Positions 44,801-54,725 of a DNA stretch of 64,000 bases are shown here, piece by piece. Position 1 is the first letter of the stretch. Each line of letters starts with the position of its first letter. The stretch is from Petrosia ficiformis (taxonomy: Eukaryota > Porifera > Demospongiae > Haplosclerida > Petrosiidae), in assembly GCA_947044365.1 (NCBI GenBank), contig OX345649.1:5644687-5708686 (forward strand). The letters run 5' to 3'. The notes beneath the pieces are model-generated. The model saw only the letters and a program-made list of their open reading frames with translations, searched no databases and had not been told where the DNA came from. The position numbers were made by a program, and so were the translations under genes.

Positions 44801-47800
44801 CATTGTGATATCTTCCAGATTAATATTCACTCCCATGTCACTCGAGAACAGACTGATACCCATTCCAATATCACCAAAGAAGAACAGACTGATATCCATT
44901 CCAATGTCACTCAAGAGGAGGAGACTGATATCCATTCCCATGTCATTCACGAGGATCAGACCAGTTCTCATTCCAATATCACTCAAGAAGATCAGACTAG
45001 TTCCCATTCTGATATCACTCAAGAACAGACAAGTAACCTTTGTGATATCTTCCAGATTAATATTCACTCCCATGTCACTCAAGAACAGACTGATACCCAT
45101 TCCAATGTCATTCAAGAGGAGCAAACTGATATCCATTCCCATGTCGTTCAAGAGGAACAGACCGGTTCTCATTCTGATATCACTCAAGAAGAACAGACTG
45201 GTTCCCATTCTGATATCACTCAAGAACAGACAGGTAACCATTGTGATATCTTCCAACAAGAACAGATTAATATTCACTCCCATGTCACTCGAGCAGAACA
45301 GACTAATAGCCAATCCCAAAAACAGACTGATACCTATTCCAATATAGAGAACATTCTAGGAACCAATACAGTTACAGAAAATCATGTCACTGAGGAGTAT
45401 CTTGAAACCTATACTAAGATTACTGATTCTCAGGTTTCAGGGATGTGTGGAGATACTATTCTTGAGCTTCAGCAGAATGAGAATGACGCTAAACATGTAA
45501 ACAAAATAACTTCCACCTACTTCCCTCATAATTTAAGTATTGAAAGAGAAACTTCTCCTATTCTTGAATCAAGTGTTCCGTCTGAAAGTCCACTTTGTAA
45601 ACACTATGATAATCTAGTATCTTCTGAAGATCCCATTACTATGGAACTGTCTTCGCTTGAGTACCCTATTTCTGAGAAAAAGGTTCCATCCCCCAGGAAT
45701 CCTATTACTAAGGATCTGTCCATTGACAGTTCTCTAGAGAATCCTCTCACCAAGGATTCATCTCTTAAGAGTCCTATCACTAAGGATCTGTCCTTTGACA
45801 GTTCCCTTGAGAATCCTCTCACTATGAATCCATCTCCTAAAAGTTCTATCACTAAGGATCTATCTATTGACAGTTCTCTGGAGAATCCTCTTACTATGGA
45901 TCCATCTCCTAACAGTCCTATCACTAAGGATCTGTCTATTCACAGTTCTCTAGAGAGTCCTCTCACTGAGAATCCATCTCCTAAGAGTCCCATCACTAAG
46001 AATCTGTCTATTGATAGTTCCCTCGAAAATGCTCTCACTATGGATCCATCTCCTAATAGTCCTGTCACTAAGGATCTGTCTATTGACAGTTCTCTAGAGA
46101 ATCCTCTCACTATAGATTCATCTCCTAAGAGTCCTATCACTAAGGATCTGTCTATTGACACTTCTCTAGAGAATCCTCTCACTATGGATCCATCTCCCCA
46201 GAGTCCTATCACTAAGGATCTGTCTATTGACAGTTCTCTAGTGACTCCTCTTGCTATGGATCCATCTCCCAAGAGTCCTGTCACTAAGGATCTGTCTATT
46301 GATAGTTCTTTAGAGAATCCTCTCGCTATGGATCCATCTCCCAAGAGTCCCATCAGTAAGTATTTGTCTATTGACGGTCCTCTTGAGAATCCACTCACTA
46401 TAGATTCATCTCCTAAGAGCCCTATCACTGAAGATCTGTCTAAGGATCCATCTCCTAAGAGTCCCATCACTAAAGATCTGTCCAGTGACAGTTCCCTTGA
46501 GAATGCTCTCACTATGGATCCATCTCCTAAGAGTCCGATCACTAAGGATCTGTTGTTTAACAGATCTCTAGAGAGTCCTCTCACCAAGGATCCATCTCCT
46601 AAGGGTCCCATCACTAAGAATCTGTCTATTGACAGTTCTCTAGAGAATCCTCTCACTATACCTCCTCGGAGTCCTATAACTAAGGATCTGTCTATTGACA
46701 GTTATCTAGAGAATCCTCTCACTATACCTCCTCAGAGTCCTATCACTAAGGATCTGTCCATTGACACTTTTCTAGAGAATTCTCTCACTATGGATCCATC
46801 TCCTAAGTGTCCCATCACTAAGAATCTGTCTATTGAAAGTTCTCTGGAGAATCCTCTCACTATGGATCCATCTCCTAAGAGTCCTATCACTAAGGATCTG
46901 TCCATTGACAGTTCCCTCGACAATCCTCTCACTATGGATCCATCTCCTAAGAGTCCTATCACTAAGGATCTGTCCATTGACAGTTCCCTCGACAATCCTC
47001 TCATTATGGATCCATCTCCTAAGAGTCCTATCACTAAGGATCTGTCCATTGACAGTTCCCTCGACAATCCTCTTACTCTGAATGCATCTCCTAAGAGTCC
47101 CATCATTGAGGATCTGTCCATTGACAGTTCCCTCGACAATCCTCTTACTAAGGCTCCATCTCCTAAGAATCTATCCATTGCCAGTTCTTTAGAGAATCCT
47201 CTCACTAAGGAACCATCTCCTAAGAGTCCCATCACTAAGGATCTGTCCATTGACACTTCTCTAGAGAATCCTCTCACTGTAGACCCATTTCTTAAGAGTC
47301 CCATCACTAAAGATCTATCCATTAACGGTTCTCTTGAAAATCCTCTCACAAAGGATCTATCTCCTAAGAATCCTGTCACTGAGGGTCTGTCCTTTGACAG
47401 TTCTCTTGGGAATCCTCTCACTAAGGATCCATCTATTACGAGTTCCATCACTGAGGGTCAGTCCTTTGACAGTTCTCTTGGGAATCCTCTCACTAATAAT
47501 CTATCTATTATTAATGAGGATCTGTCCTTTGACAGTTCTTTTGAGAATCCTCTCATTACAGACCCATCTATTACGAGTCCCATCACTGAGGGTCTGTCCT
47601 TTGACAGTTTTCCTGAGAATACTCTTTCTAAGGTTCCATGTCCTAAAAGTCCCACCTGTAAGGATCAGTCCTTTGACAAGTCCTTCGAGGATCCAGTTTC
47701 TCTTATTAATACACAATCTCCCTTAAATTCATTATTAGAAGATACTCTTACTGATGATGTTGATACATTTTTAAACAATCCTGTAAGCAAAGACTCTCCA

Positions 47801-50800
47801 AACTCTCCTCTTGTAAAGAATGTATCTTCTGGTACACTCACTGAGAATGTATCCATTAATACTCTCCTCGTCAACTCATCAATATCATGTGATGCTCCAG
47901 TTGTCAAGGAAACCATACTAGATAACAAGGAGTCGGTATCTTTGTTGAATCTTGAGACCCAGTCTGCTTCAGTATCATCGCATAAAGTGCTTTCATTGTC
48001 TTCGGAAACTCTGAAAGTCTCTGAACAGTCTGTTGAGACCCCTACATCATCAGAACTAATTTTGTCGAGTCCAGAGCTGATCAATTCTTCATCTAATGAT
48101 ACTACTGAACAAGAGGAAGAAGAGAAAAACAAATGGATTGAAGTTTTACCAATTACCATACCTTTAACACAAGTCACCACTACACCACAAAAGACATTTA
48201 CAAATCCTGACTCCTCTCTGTCTGAAAGGATTGATAGTTTCATTGCAAGTCCCATACCAAGACTGATTCCAAGTCCCATATCTGGACTAAATGATACACC
48301 AAATCTTGCTGACTTCTGTATACCTGATACTCTACCGAACGACACACCTACTCTAAATAACATTCCAGATCCTTGTGAGTTCCCTGTACACATTCCTAGA
48401 CTAAGTACTCAGCCTGATTCCTATGTTCCTTTGTCCAGTCCAAATAAGACACACATAAATACTGATTTACCAGACACATCTTATCCTCATGTTGAGTTAC
48501 TATCTTGTTTCTCAAACATATTAATAGATACCAGTACCTCTCCTTCCAGAACAAATCTATTGAAAGATCTTTCACCTATACCCACAATACTTGACAACAT
48601 ACAATCACCTATATCACCAACTTGTATGAGTTCTGTAATTGAATCATCAGATAGTCGTCATGACGATTCTTTCTCAAGTCAATCTGAAGCAAGTTTTGGT
48701 AGACATGGTCTTGATCTACATTTCTCTTGTTCAAGTGAAGAGGAAGACAATGATACGACTATGGAGAATGTAACAATATTACCAGTACATGACATGAATG
48801 GTTCCCATGGTGATACTACTTTGATTGGTTCCCATGATGATGTTACCATTACTGAGACTTCAGATACATTTCTCACATCACCTGTGCAAGCTGACGATAA
48901 AATGTCATCTCAAATTTTGCTATCCCCATCTCGTCTAACCTCACAATCACCAGAAACTGGCTTAACAGATAATAGTGATGAAGATGATACTTCTCTCCCT
49001 AGCAGTAAGAGAAGAAAGAAGTGTTTTCCTATGTTTGATGAGGAAACCATAACTCCTGAAATGGAATTATCAGTAGCCATGATGTTAGCAAACAAGTGTG
49101 CTACTGTAATACAAACATCTCTAAGAGTATATTTTGCCAGGAAAAAATACAGATCTGTTCGTTCCTCCATTATAAAAATTCAGTCATGGTTTAGAATGGT
49201 AAGAGAACAAAGAAGATATCGTAGGGTATACAGGAGTGTGGTTTTATTACAAACCACGGTGAGAGGCTGGCTAAATAGAAAACAATACAGGAGTATTCAA
49301 CGAGCTTGTGTTATTATTCAAGCATATTCCAGGGGGCATATGGTTCGTATTAGGTATAAACAATTGACATCATCAATATTAACTATACAGAGATGTGTTA
49401 GCACTTATATAATAAGAAAACGCTACTTGAGAATGCGGAGAGCTGCAATCACTATTCAAGCTGCATACAGAGGTTATCGAGATAGACAGATATTACTGGT
49501 CCAACAGAAAGCAGCAAGTATCATACAATTGTCTTTTAAGATTTATAAAACGAGGAAGATGATGCAAAGTGGATTAGCTGTGTTTATTCAATCCAGGTGC
49601 AAAGGTTCTTTGGAAAGGAAGAGATTTCTATCACTCAAAAGGGCAGTCCAGTTTGTGGAAGATAGACATTGTTACCGACTTCACTGTCGACAGAAAGAAC
49701 TAATGTTGTTACAACGTCAAGATGCTGCTGTTTGTATACAAAGTGTATTTAGAAGGTATTTGATAAGAATGAAAAATAGAAAATCAAATGCAGCTTTGGT
49801 TCTACAAACTCACTACAGAAAATACAGGTGTAGTGAAGAATTTAAAAGAATGAAATCAGCTGCTATAGTAATTCAAAAAAATTACAGAAGATTTCGAATT
49901 CAGAAAAAATACCAAAATTTGAAAAGATCTGTGTTGATAATTCAAAGGAGATACAAAGCACGTTGCTGTGGAAAAAAATCCCGTATTTTGTATGACAAGA
50001 TGAAGAAGGCAGCCATCTTGATACAAGCCTTTACTAGAAGATTTCTTTGCCAAAAACGTTATACGAGAACAAGAAAATCTGTAATTTTTGTACAAAGTTG
50101 TGTACGGAAATACCTAGCACAAATATCTTTCAAAGAATTACGGAAGAAGAAATCTGTTGCAACAAGCCAATTAAATCCTAGCCTGCCATTTGAAGGGTTC
50201 ACACATAGCATTTTATATTTTCCACCAGTAGTTGATTTGGAGAAGGAATCACCAGTGAATGAGACAATAGGTTTCTCTGGCATGAAGCTGCAGCCAACAT
50301 CACCTCCTGTAAATGAGGCAAGAGGTTCCTCTGGCATGAGGCTGCAGCCAACATCACCTCCTGTGAATGAGGCAAAAAGTTTACCTGGCATGAGGCTGCA
50401 GCCAACATCACCTCCTGTGAATGAGGCAAGAGGTTCCTGTAGCGTGAGGCTGCAGCCAACATCACCTCCTGTTATTAATCCTTTATTTTCTAGTGATTCT
50501 CCAGGTCCATCAAACCCACCCTGTTTTTTTTCATCTCCTTTCCCTATAGTAACTGCACAGCAAAAGACAAGCACTAAATCCAGGACAACTACCATTTCAA
50601 ACCATAGCAGTGCAGTAACTAAATCAATATCAGTTGTCAATCATCCTATTAGTTCTCTAAGCCCTCCTGCAAATTTTAATCGTCAACCATTGTCATATCA
50701 ATTCCAGTCTCCTTCATCTCGTTATTATCATCAGAGAGGGTTTATGTATCCTAGAACTGTGCATGATTATGGTCATCGTCATCAAGTCCCGTATACCACT

Positions 50801-50977
50801 AGAAGACTTCCTATTGTGGATTCAAGAAGTTTAATTCATCCATATATCGTTCATCATCTTTACGATCCACCACCTTATCCTGGAATTGTCCAACCTCCAA
50901 CTAGTTATTATGACTTGGTTGATATAGTACAAACATCTAATCCATATCAATATCCATATTCACGTTCATGGCAATAG
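36362..50977 (+). CDS. Giant repeat-rich protein with RS region and IQ-motif array
   Basis: Short 5' exons join in phase: 36362-36376, 36434-36455, ~37106-37207, ~37285-37394, ~37984-38090, ~38462-38541, ~38591-38673, ~38721-38828, ~38933-39071 and ~39230-39287. The final exon, 39341-50977, alone encodes ~3,878 residues. The N-terminal ~300 residues look like a folded domain (VEVVWFTEYKTAFPFNL, LLVYCELRPKNDK, GVVHPEGNENLKVYLIPTSS); a SPOC-like fold is possible but unproven. The big exon then has an acidic/basic linker, a P/H run (~40395-40480), an RS region (~40780-40960), a TQT/VQT motif cluster (~41000-41250), a TTPPLPPE repeat (42770-43200), a 79-residue higher-order repeat (43620-45345), a 24-residue repeat (45690-47650), an S/T/P-rich stretch, about 14 IQ-type motifs (49090-50150) and a P/Y-rich tail with QPTSPPVNEA repeats. 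A scaffold role is inferred. I recognise no orthologue. Confidence 0.8.
36650..37033. mobile_element. MITE-like element with ~53-bp inverted termini
   Basis: The left terminus from 36650 (cagacccatctcacgagaaa...atgctatacatcagtttgttc) is the imperfect reverse complement of the right terminus ending at 37033 (cagacccataccacgagaag...atgttatacatcagtttgttc when inverted). Between the ends lie a 46-bp (TA)n run (36752-36797) and non-coding DNA. It sits in an early intron of the giant gene. No target duplication was clear. Confidence 0.65.
37412..37680. repeat. (TATG)n / TACGTATG microsatellite
   Basis: Degenerate tetranucleotide tract with TACATG and TATCTATG interruptions in an intron of the giant gene. 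All long frames here are artefacts. Confidence 0.95.
38160..38450. repeat. acatacatgtacatacacac-type repeat
   Basis: AC-rich tract with repeated acatacatgtacatacacac and aaatatatacacacacatac units, several in a ~42-bp higher-order pattern, ending just before the exon at 38462. Frames on both strands are artefacts. Confidence 0.92.
38832..38897. repeat. (TCTG)n microsatellite
   Basis: About 60 bp of TCTG repeats at the 5' end of the intron between the exons ending ~38828 and starting ~38933. Confidence 0.95.
42770..43200 (+). repeat. Coding repeat, TTPPLPPETLP units
   Basis: About ten copies of an 11-residue unit (33-39 bp, acaacacctcctcttcctcc core) inside the giant exon. Reverse-strand frames of the form VVGGSVSGGRGG are shadows. 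Confidence 0.9.
43620..45345 (+). repeat. Coding repeat, EEQTDIHSHVTQ units in 237-bp higher-order copies
   Basis: Short units of ~12-14 residues (QTDxHSxxTQEE) are organised into a 79-residue, 237-bp higher-order repeat. The marker CAGATTAAT occurs at 44342, 44579, 44816 and 45053, exactly 237 bp apart. Every unit stays in frame. The protein is rich in H, Q, E, T and S and predicted disordered. The 522-residue minus-strand frame at 43751-45319 is a by-product. Confidence 0.93.
45690..47650 (+). repeat. Coding repeat, 24-residue SPITKDLSIDSSLENPLTMD units
   Basis: Roughly 27 tandem 72-bp units of SPITKDLSIDSSLENPLTMD followed by PSPK, with some units shortened in-frame. A perfect sub-block of near-identical copies lies at 46860-47110. 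The units contain repeated SP and TP dipeptides, possible proline-directed kinase sites. Confidence 0.92.
49090..50150 (+). other. IQ-motif array with 23-residue spacing
   Basis: About 14 IQ-type motifs of the form (V/I/L)IQxxxRxxxxRxx(Y/F): VIQTSLRVYFARKKY, KIQSWFRMVREQRRY, LLQTTVRGWLNRKQY, IIQAYSRGHMVRIRY, TIQAAYRGYRDRQIL and others. The first six or more are spaced exactly 23 residues apart, the arrangement known from ASPM-type calmodulin-binding arrays. They lie at residues ~3250-3600 of the big exon. Confidence 0.9.
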
Positions 50978-51199
50978 GTATCCATGGTAACAGTATTGTC
51001 CAATCATAATTATAATTATCACTTTATAATCATTATACATTTCTTTCATGTACATTATTATTCCAATTTTGTTGATTTTAAATTATAATTATATATAATT
51101 ATTATGCATAATAATTAATGACTGCGGCGAACATGAGGGCGCGGCGATGCGTATTTAGTTATCACGTGACATCACTGGCCTTAAAAAAAAAAAAAAAAG
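50978..51199. other. Intergenic / ATP5PB promoter
   Basis: 222 bp between the stop of the giant gene and the ATP5PB start. The last 80 bp hold a GC-rich patch (gcggcgaacatgagggcgcg), a tcacgtgac E-box-like palindrome at 51162-51170, and a poly(A) run directly before AAGATGGCG. Confidence 0.55.
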
Positions 51200-52688
51200 A
51201 TGGCGGTGAGGTTGGCTGCTGTTTTTCGTTTCCACAGGCCTTTAGTAGGTGAATTTAATCTCTATCTATCGATTTAAGTAATGCTAGTTATAATATATAC
51301 CTAAATACAGCTTCCAGTAGTGTTGCCATTAGACACGTGAGTAGTCTACCTGAACAAAAACAACCTGTTCCTTTTCCAGGTTAGGTCTCTAATTGCTCTT
51401 GTGAAGTATTATCACATGTTTTGTTTTTAGGTGTGTTGTCACTTCTAAAAGAGAAGACAGGAGAAACTGGTAAAATAGCCTTAGGTGTGGGTATAGGTGG
51501 TGCTCTTGTGTCTAAAGAGATTTTGGTAATTCATGCTGAGGTGAGTTGATTGTATGGTCTGTTCACTGTACAGATATATATGCAGTCATATTTTAAAACT
51601 AAGTAATTAATAATATATTTTAGTTCCAGACTCGTTCCCTTTTCTATGTATTCATAATTTTATTCTTGCATCCAAACTCTCATAATAACAATCAGTCTTG
51701 AGCTCATTCATTCAGACTCATACCCAATCAATCCAGACTCGTACCCAAATCTTCTATTTCAGACTATTGTTGCTGGAGCTATTTTGGGGACAGTATGGTA
51801 CCTTGTTAAGAAATTGGGAAAGCCAACAGCAGATTTTTTAGACAACAGGTCTCAGGTAAGATATTATATATTTGAATTGATTATTCATCTAGAATCAGGC
51901 ACATAATGATTTTGAAAAACGCTTACCTTCCAAACACTTGCTATTTGGCCACTTTTTTTAGGAAACTAAATTTGGTATCTAGGAGGAGTATTAACTGGTT
52001 TTTCCAAACACTAAATTTATTTGGCTTCCTGTATATAATGGCCGAATAGTGAGCAAGTATTTGTTAATTATCATGTGCCACAAGTGAGGTTTTCCCAAAC
52101 TCGGTCACAATTTAATTTTTTCATTAATTTTTTAAGAGTTCAGTTTTACCTCGATGTGATTTTAATACTGTTATCTCAGGGTATTCTCAATGCACTTAGT
52201 ATGGAGAGAAATGCTGTTATTTCTGACTTAGAAGAGAATATTAAGACTGAAGAAAATGTTGAGAATGTGTTATCCATTAGAAATGAAGTCTTTGAAATAA
52301 TTAAGGTGAGGAACAAACGTTAGCATTAGGTGGGCATTAAATAGAAGGACACTGTTGTAGTATTAATTTATGTTTCATAATCTATTAGGAGCAATCAGAA
52401 TTATTGAGAGAGGAGGAGTATAGACGTCGCTTAGCTGATGTAAAGTCTGAGGTTCAAAGAAGATTGGAATATCAACTACAACTTGAGTCTCTTCATGGTA
52501 AATATGAACAGCGCCATTTAATCTCATGGCTAGAAGATGCTGTACGACAGACTCTACAGAGCAAACCTGTAAATCTTTCATACTTCGTCTTAATCATTCT
52601 TTCCAACCTTTCTTCTTTGTTTTTACTACAGGATGAAAGTATTCCACAATGTATATCTACTTTGAAGAACATGTCAGTCACTAGTTAA
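51200..52688 (+). CDS. ATP5PB: Mitochondrial ATP synthase F0 subunit b
   Basis: Peripheral-stalk subunit linking F1 to the membrane sector. Seven exons: 51200-51248, 51311-51379, 51431-51540, 51763-51855, 52180-52305, 52389-52568 and 52633-52688. The start is in an AAGATGGCG context and gives a mitochondrial-targeting-like N-terminus (MAVRLAAVFRFHRPLVG). Two hydrophobic segments follow (ALGVGIGGALVSKEILVIHA and TIVAGAILGTVWYLVKK), as in the animal protein. The long charged stalk helix then shows RNEVFEIIKEQSELLREEEY, RRLEYQLQLESLHGKYEQRH, LISWLEDAVRQTLQSK and the terminal ESIPQCISTLKNM. This matches the family pattern EHMINWVE..V...I and KCI.DLK. The stop is TAA at 52686-52688. IBA57 begins 94 bp downstream on the same strand. 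Confidence 0.9.
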
Positions 52689-52782
52689 CTATTATATATA
52701 TATATAGTCCTTAGAAACTTAGTGATCAATATTTAATATTGTATTAAAATTATGAGAACATGAGAATGGGTGTGGTTAAAAA

Positions 52783-54253
52783 ATGAATATATTGGCTAAA
52801 GTCAGTTTTAGGTAAGCAACACTATACTCCAGTATGGACATAATTAAATAATTGTATATGACAGATATAGAGGCTGTTGTATGCAGCTGTTACATAATAT
52901 TACATCAGAGAACCATCGACCAATCAAACTTTGTCATAGACAGTTAATTGAAGTGAAAGGACCTGATAAATCTAATTTTCTCCAGGGGCTTGTGACAGCT
53001 GATGTTGTCACTCCAACACGTGTACTACAATATGGGATGTTCCTTAATCCCCAGGGGCGTGTCCTGTATGATGTTTTATTTTATCATATGGGTGACGAGA
53101 GGGTGTGGCTGGAATGTGACACTGGTGTTGTTGATATGCTTATTAAACATATGAAGAAATATGTATTACGATCAAAAGTATGTGTCGATAAAGAATATAC
53201 ATACAGAAGTATGTACATGTTTATCATATAATATACATGACTATATTCATAGCATGAACATATATATATAATATATATAATTATGGTGTGTTTTTTGTAG
53301 GTTGAGATTAATCTTTTAACTAAAGTACAAGTATACACTCAATTACCTCATCATCAGTCAGACAGAGGTAGACCAGAAGAGGAAATTGTACGAGTGCCAG
53401 ATCCTAGAACTAGGCATGTAATTGTCTATGCATTCATCTATTTATCATCTGTTTGCAATCTCCAGTGTGTGTGTACTTATTGAGCCACATATATCTATCT
53501 ATCTATCTATCTATCTATGTATTTATACATTATACAGTTCATTGGGAGAACGTCTATTGATAAAAGCCGAGACTCCACAAGAAGATGTTGATAATAACCT
53601 TTTAAACCAGTATCATTGTCACAGGTTATCATGTGGTGTAGCTGAAGGGATGGAGGAACTACCCCCTGGTCAATGTCTACCATTTGATATTAATATAGAC
53701 TACTTACAAGGAGGTAATAAAATTCAGTTTTAAACTAAATTAATTAATTAATGTATAATTGTTATTTTATATTTTCAGTTAGTTTTACCAAGGGATGTTA
53801 TTTGGGTCAAGAGTTGACATCTCGTACATATCACACTGGTGTGGTCAGAAAACGTATTTTGCCTCTATCTTTAGAAGAAAGGTGATATTTTTTATATTTA
53901 TCATTCTGAGATCAACTATTTCAACATCAATTCATGTTAATTGCTTACTCTATGGCAGTCATTCCTTGATATTGTTCTTTCTCACCATATCATCAGAATA
54001 CCTCATTCTATTCCTTGGGGCCATCCTGTTAGTCTTTCTGGTAAAAATGTAGGAAAGATAATATCCTACAGAGAAAATCTGGCATTAGCAATACTTCGTT
54101 TACCAAATCTGTGAGTGTTCATTTCTTCTTAATAATAATAAAAATAAGTTTATTATTAACAGGACAGAGAAACAACTTGTTCAGGTGGATGTGGAAGGTT
54201 CAACAATCAATGCTAAGTGGCATAAACCATCATGGTGGCCGGAAATATCATGA
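52783..54253 (+). CDS. IBA57: IBA57, mitochondrial iron-sulfur assembly factor
   Basis: Folate-binding-fold (GcvT/YgfZ) protein needed, with ISCA1/2, for mitochondrial 4Fe-4S cluster assembly. Seven exons: 52783-52811, 52865-53177, 53301-53413, 53538-53713, 53779-53881, 53997-54110 and 54163-54253. Conserved features are [90 protein letters not shown] (the family KGCYxGQE signature), [19 protein letters not shown] and a C-terminal barrel with SWWPEIS. The intron 53414-53537 appears to use a GC donor. The start [13 protein letters not shown] is the only ATG preserving phase upstream of the conserved part, but the targeting peptide looks short. Confidence 0.93.
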
Positions 54254-54725
54254 TGATGACATGAGTACATTATATGGTTTATGACATCTATCTATGCTAA
54301 TTATATTGTAATTCTTTCTAATTAGTGTTGTTTTAGTTAACTATAACCATAACTAAAACCCCTTTTAGTAAGGCATGACTTTTAGTTAACTAAACTATAA
54401 CTAAATTACAGGTCCACTGCAATAACTATAACTAACTAAAATGAAAATTGGCCAATAATGGGTACTTTTAGTTGGTTAACTAAAACTAAAACCCTTTTAG
54501 TAAGCCTAAAATATTTTTTAACTATAACTATATATAACTAAAATTGTGATAAACTAGACATACTATAACTATAACTAAAAGTTGTTAGTATTATCAAACT
54601 AAAACAACACTACACATAATATCTTCTTTAAAAAACATTTATAAAAAAGTAAATAATGAGTTAAAAGAGACTCTGTTGTAGTAATCACATGTTCAACATG
54701 TGGTATCCATGTGACCATCATGTGA
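54254..54725. other. Intergenic, convergent 3' ends with a MITE
   Basis: 472 bp between the IBA57 and guanine deaminase stops; most of it is the TTTTAGTTAACTA-family element at 54323-54612. No exon is seen. Confidence 0.5.
54323..54612. mobile_element. MITE, TTTTAGTTAACTA family, ~290 bp
   Basis: Terminal inverted repeats TAGTGTTGTTTTAGTT (left) and AACTAAAACAACACTA (right) are perfect reverse complements over 16 bp. The outermost TA on each side could be a TA target duplication, suggesting a Tc1/mariner-type MITE, but this is ambiguous. The interior is built from repeated ttagttaactaaa/actataacta blocks and an aaattggccaataatgggta core. Related copies are at 11690-12290 and 58166-58345. Confidence 0.72.

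Noticed and set aside
43751..45319. 522-residue minus-strand open frame opposite the QTDIHS repeat
   Set aside because: It is a regular mirror of the coding repeat, hydrophobic and low in complexity (SLFLSDMGM-type units), and lacks any independent exon or homology signal. The plus frame continues far beyond it at both ends.
43245..45347. 700-residue second plus-strand frame
   Set aside because: It overlaps the giant exon in another frame, composed of PIPMSFKRNRL-type repeats, and ends exactly where the repeat ends.
45604..47451. Minus-strand frames of 106-239 residues opposite the 72-bp repeat
   Set aside because: Shadows produced because a 72-bp repeat lacking stops in one unit lacks them in all; they are broken wherever the repeat degenerates.
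52075..52179. N-terminal extension of the frame containing the ATP5PB exon at 52180
   Set aside because: The preceding sequence ends in a good acceptor (ttatctcag) and the reading joins in phase to the upstream exon; the extension is intron.
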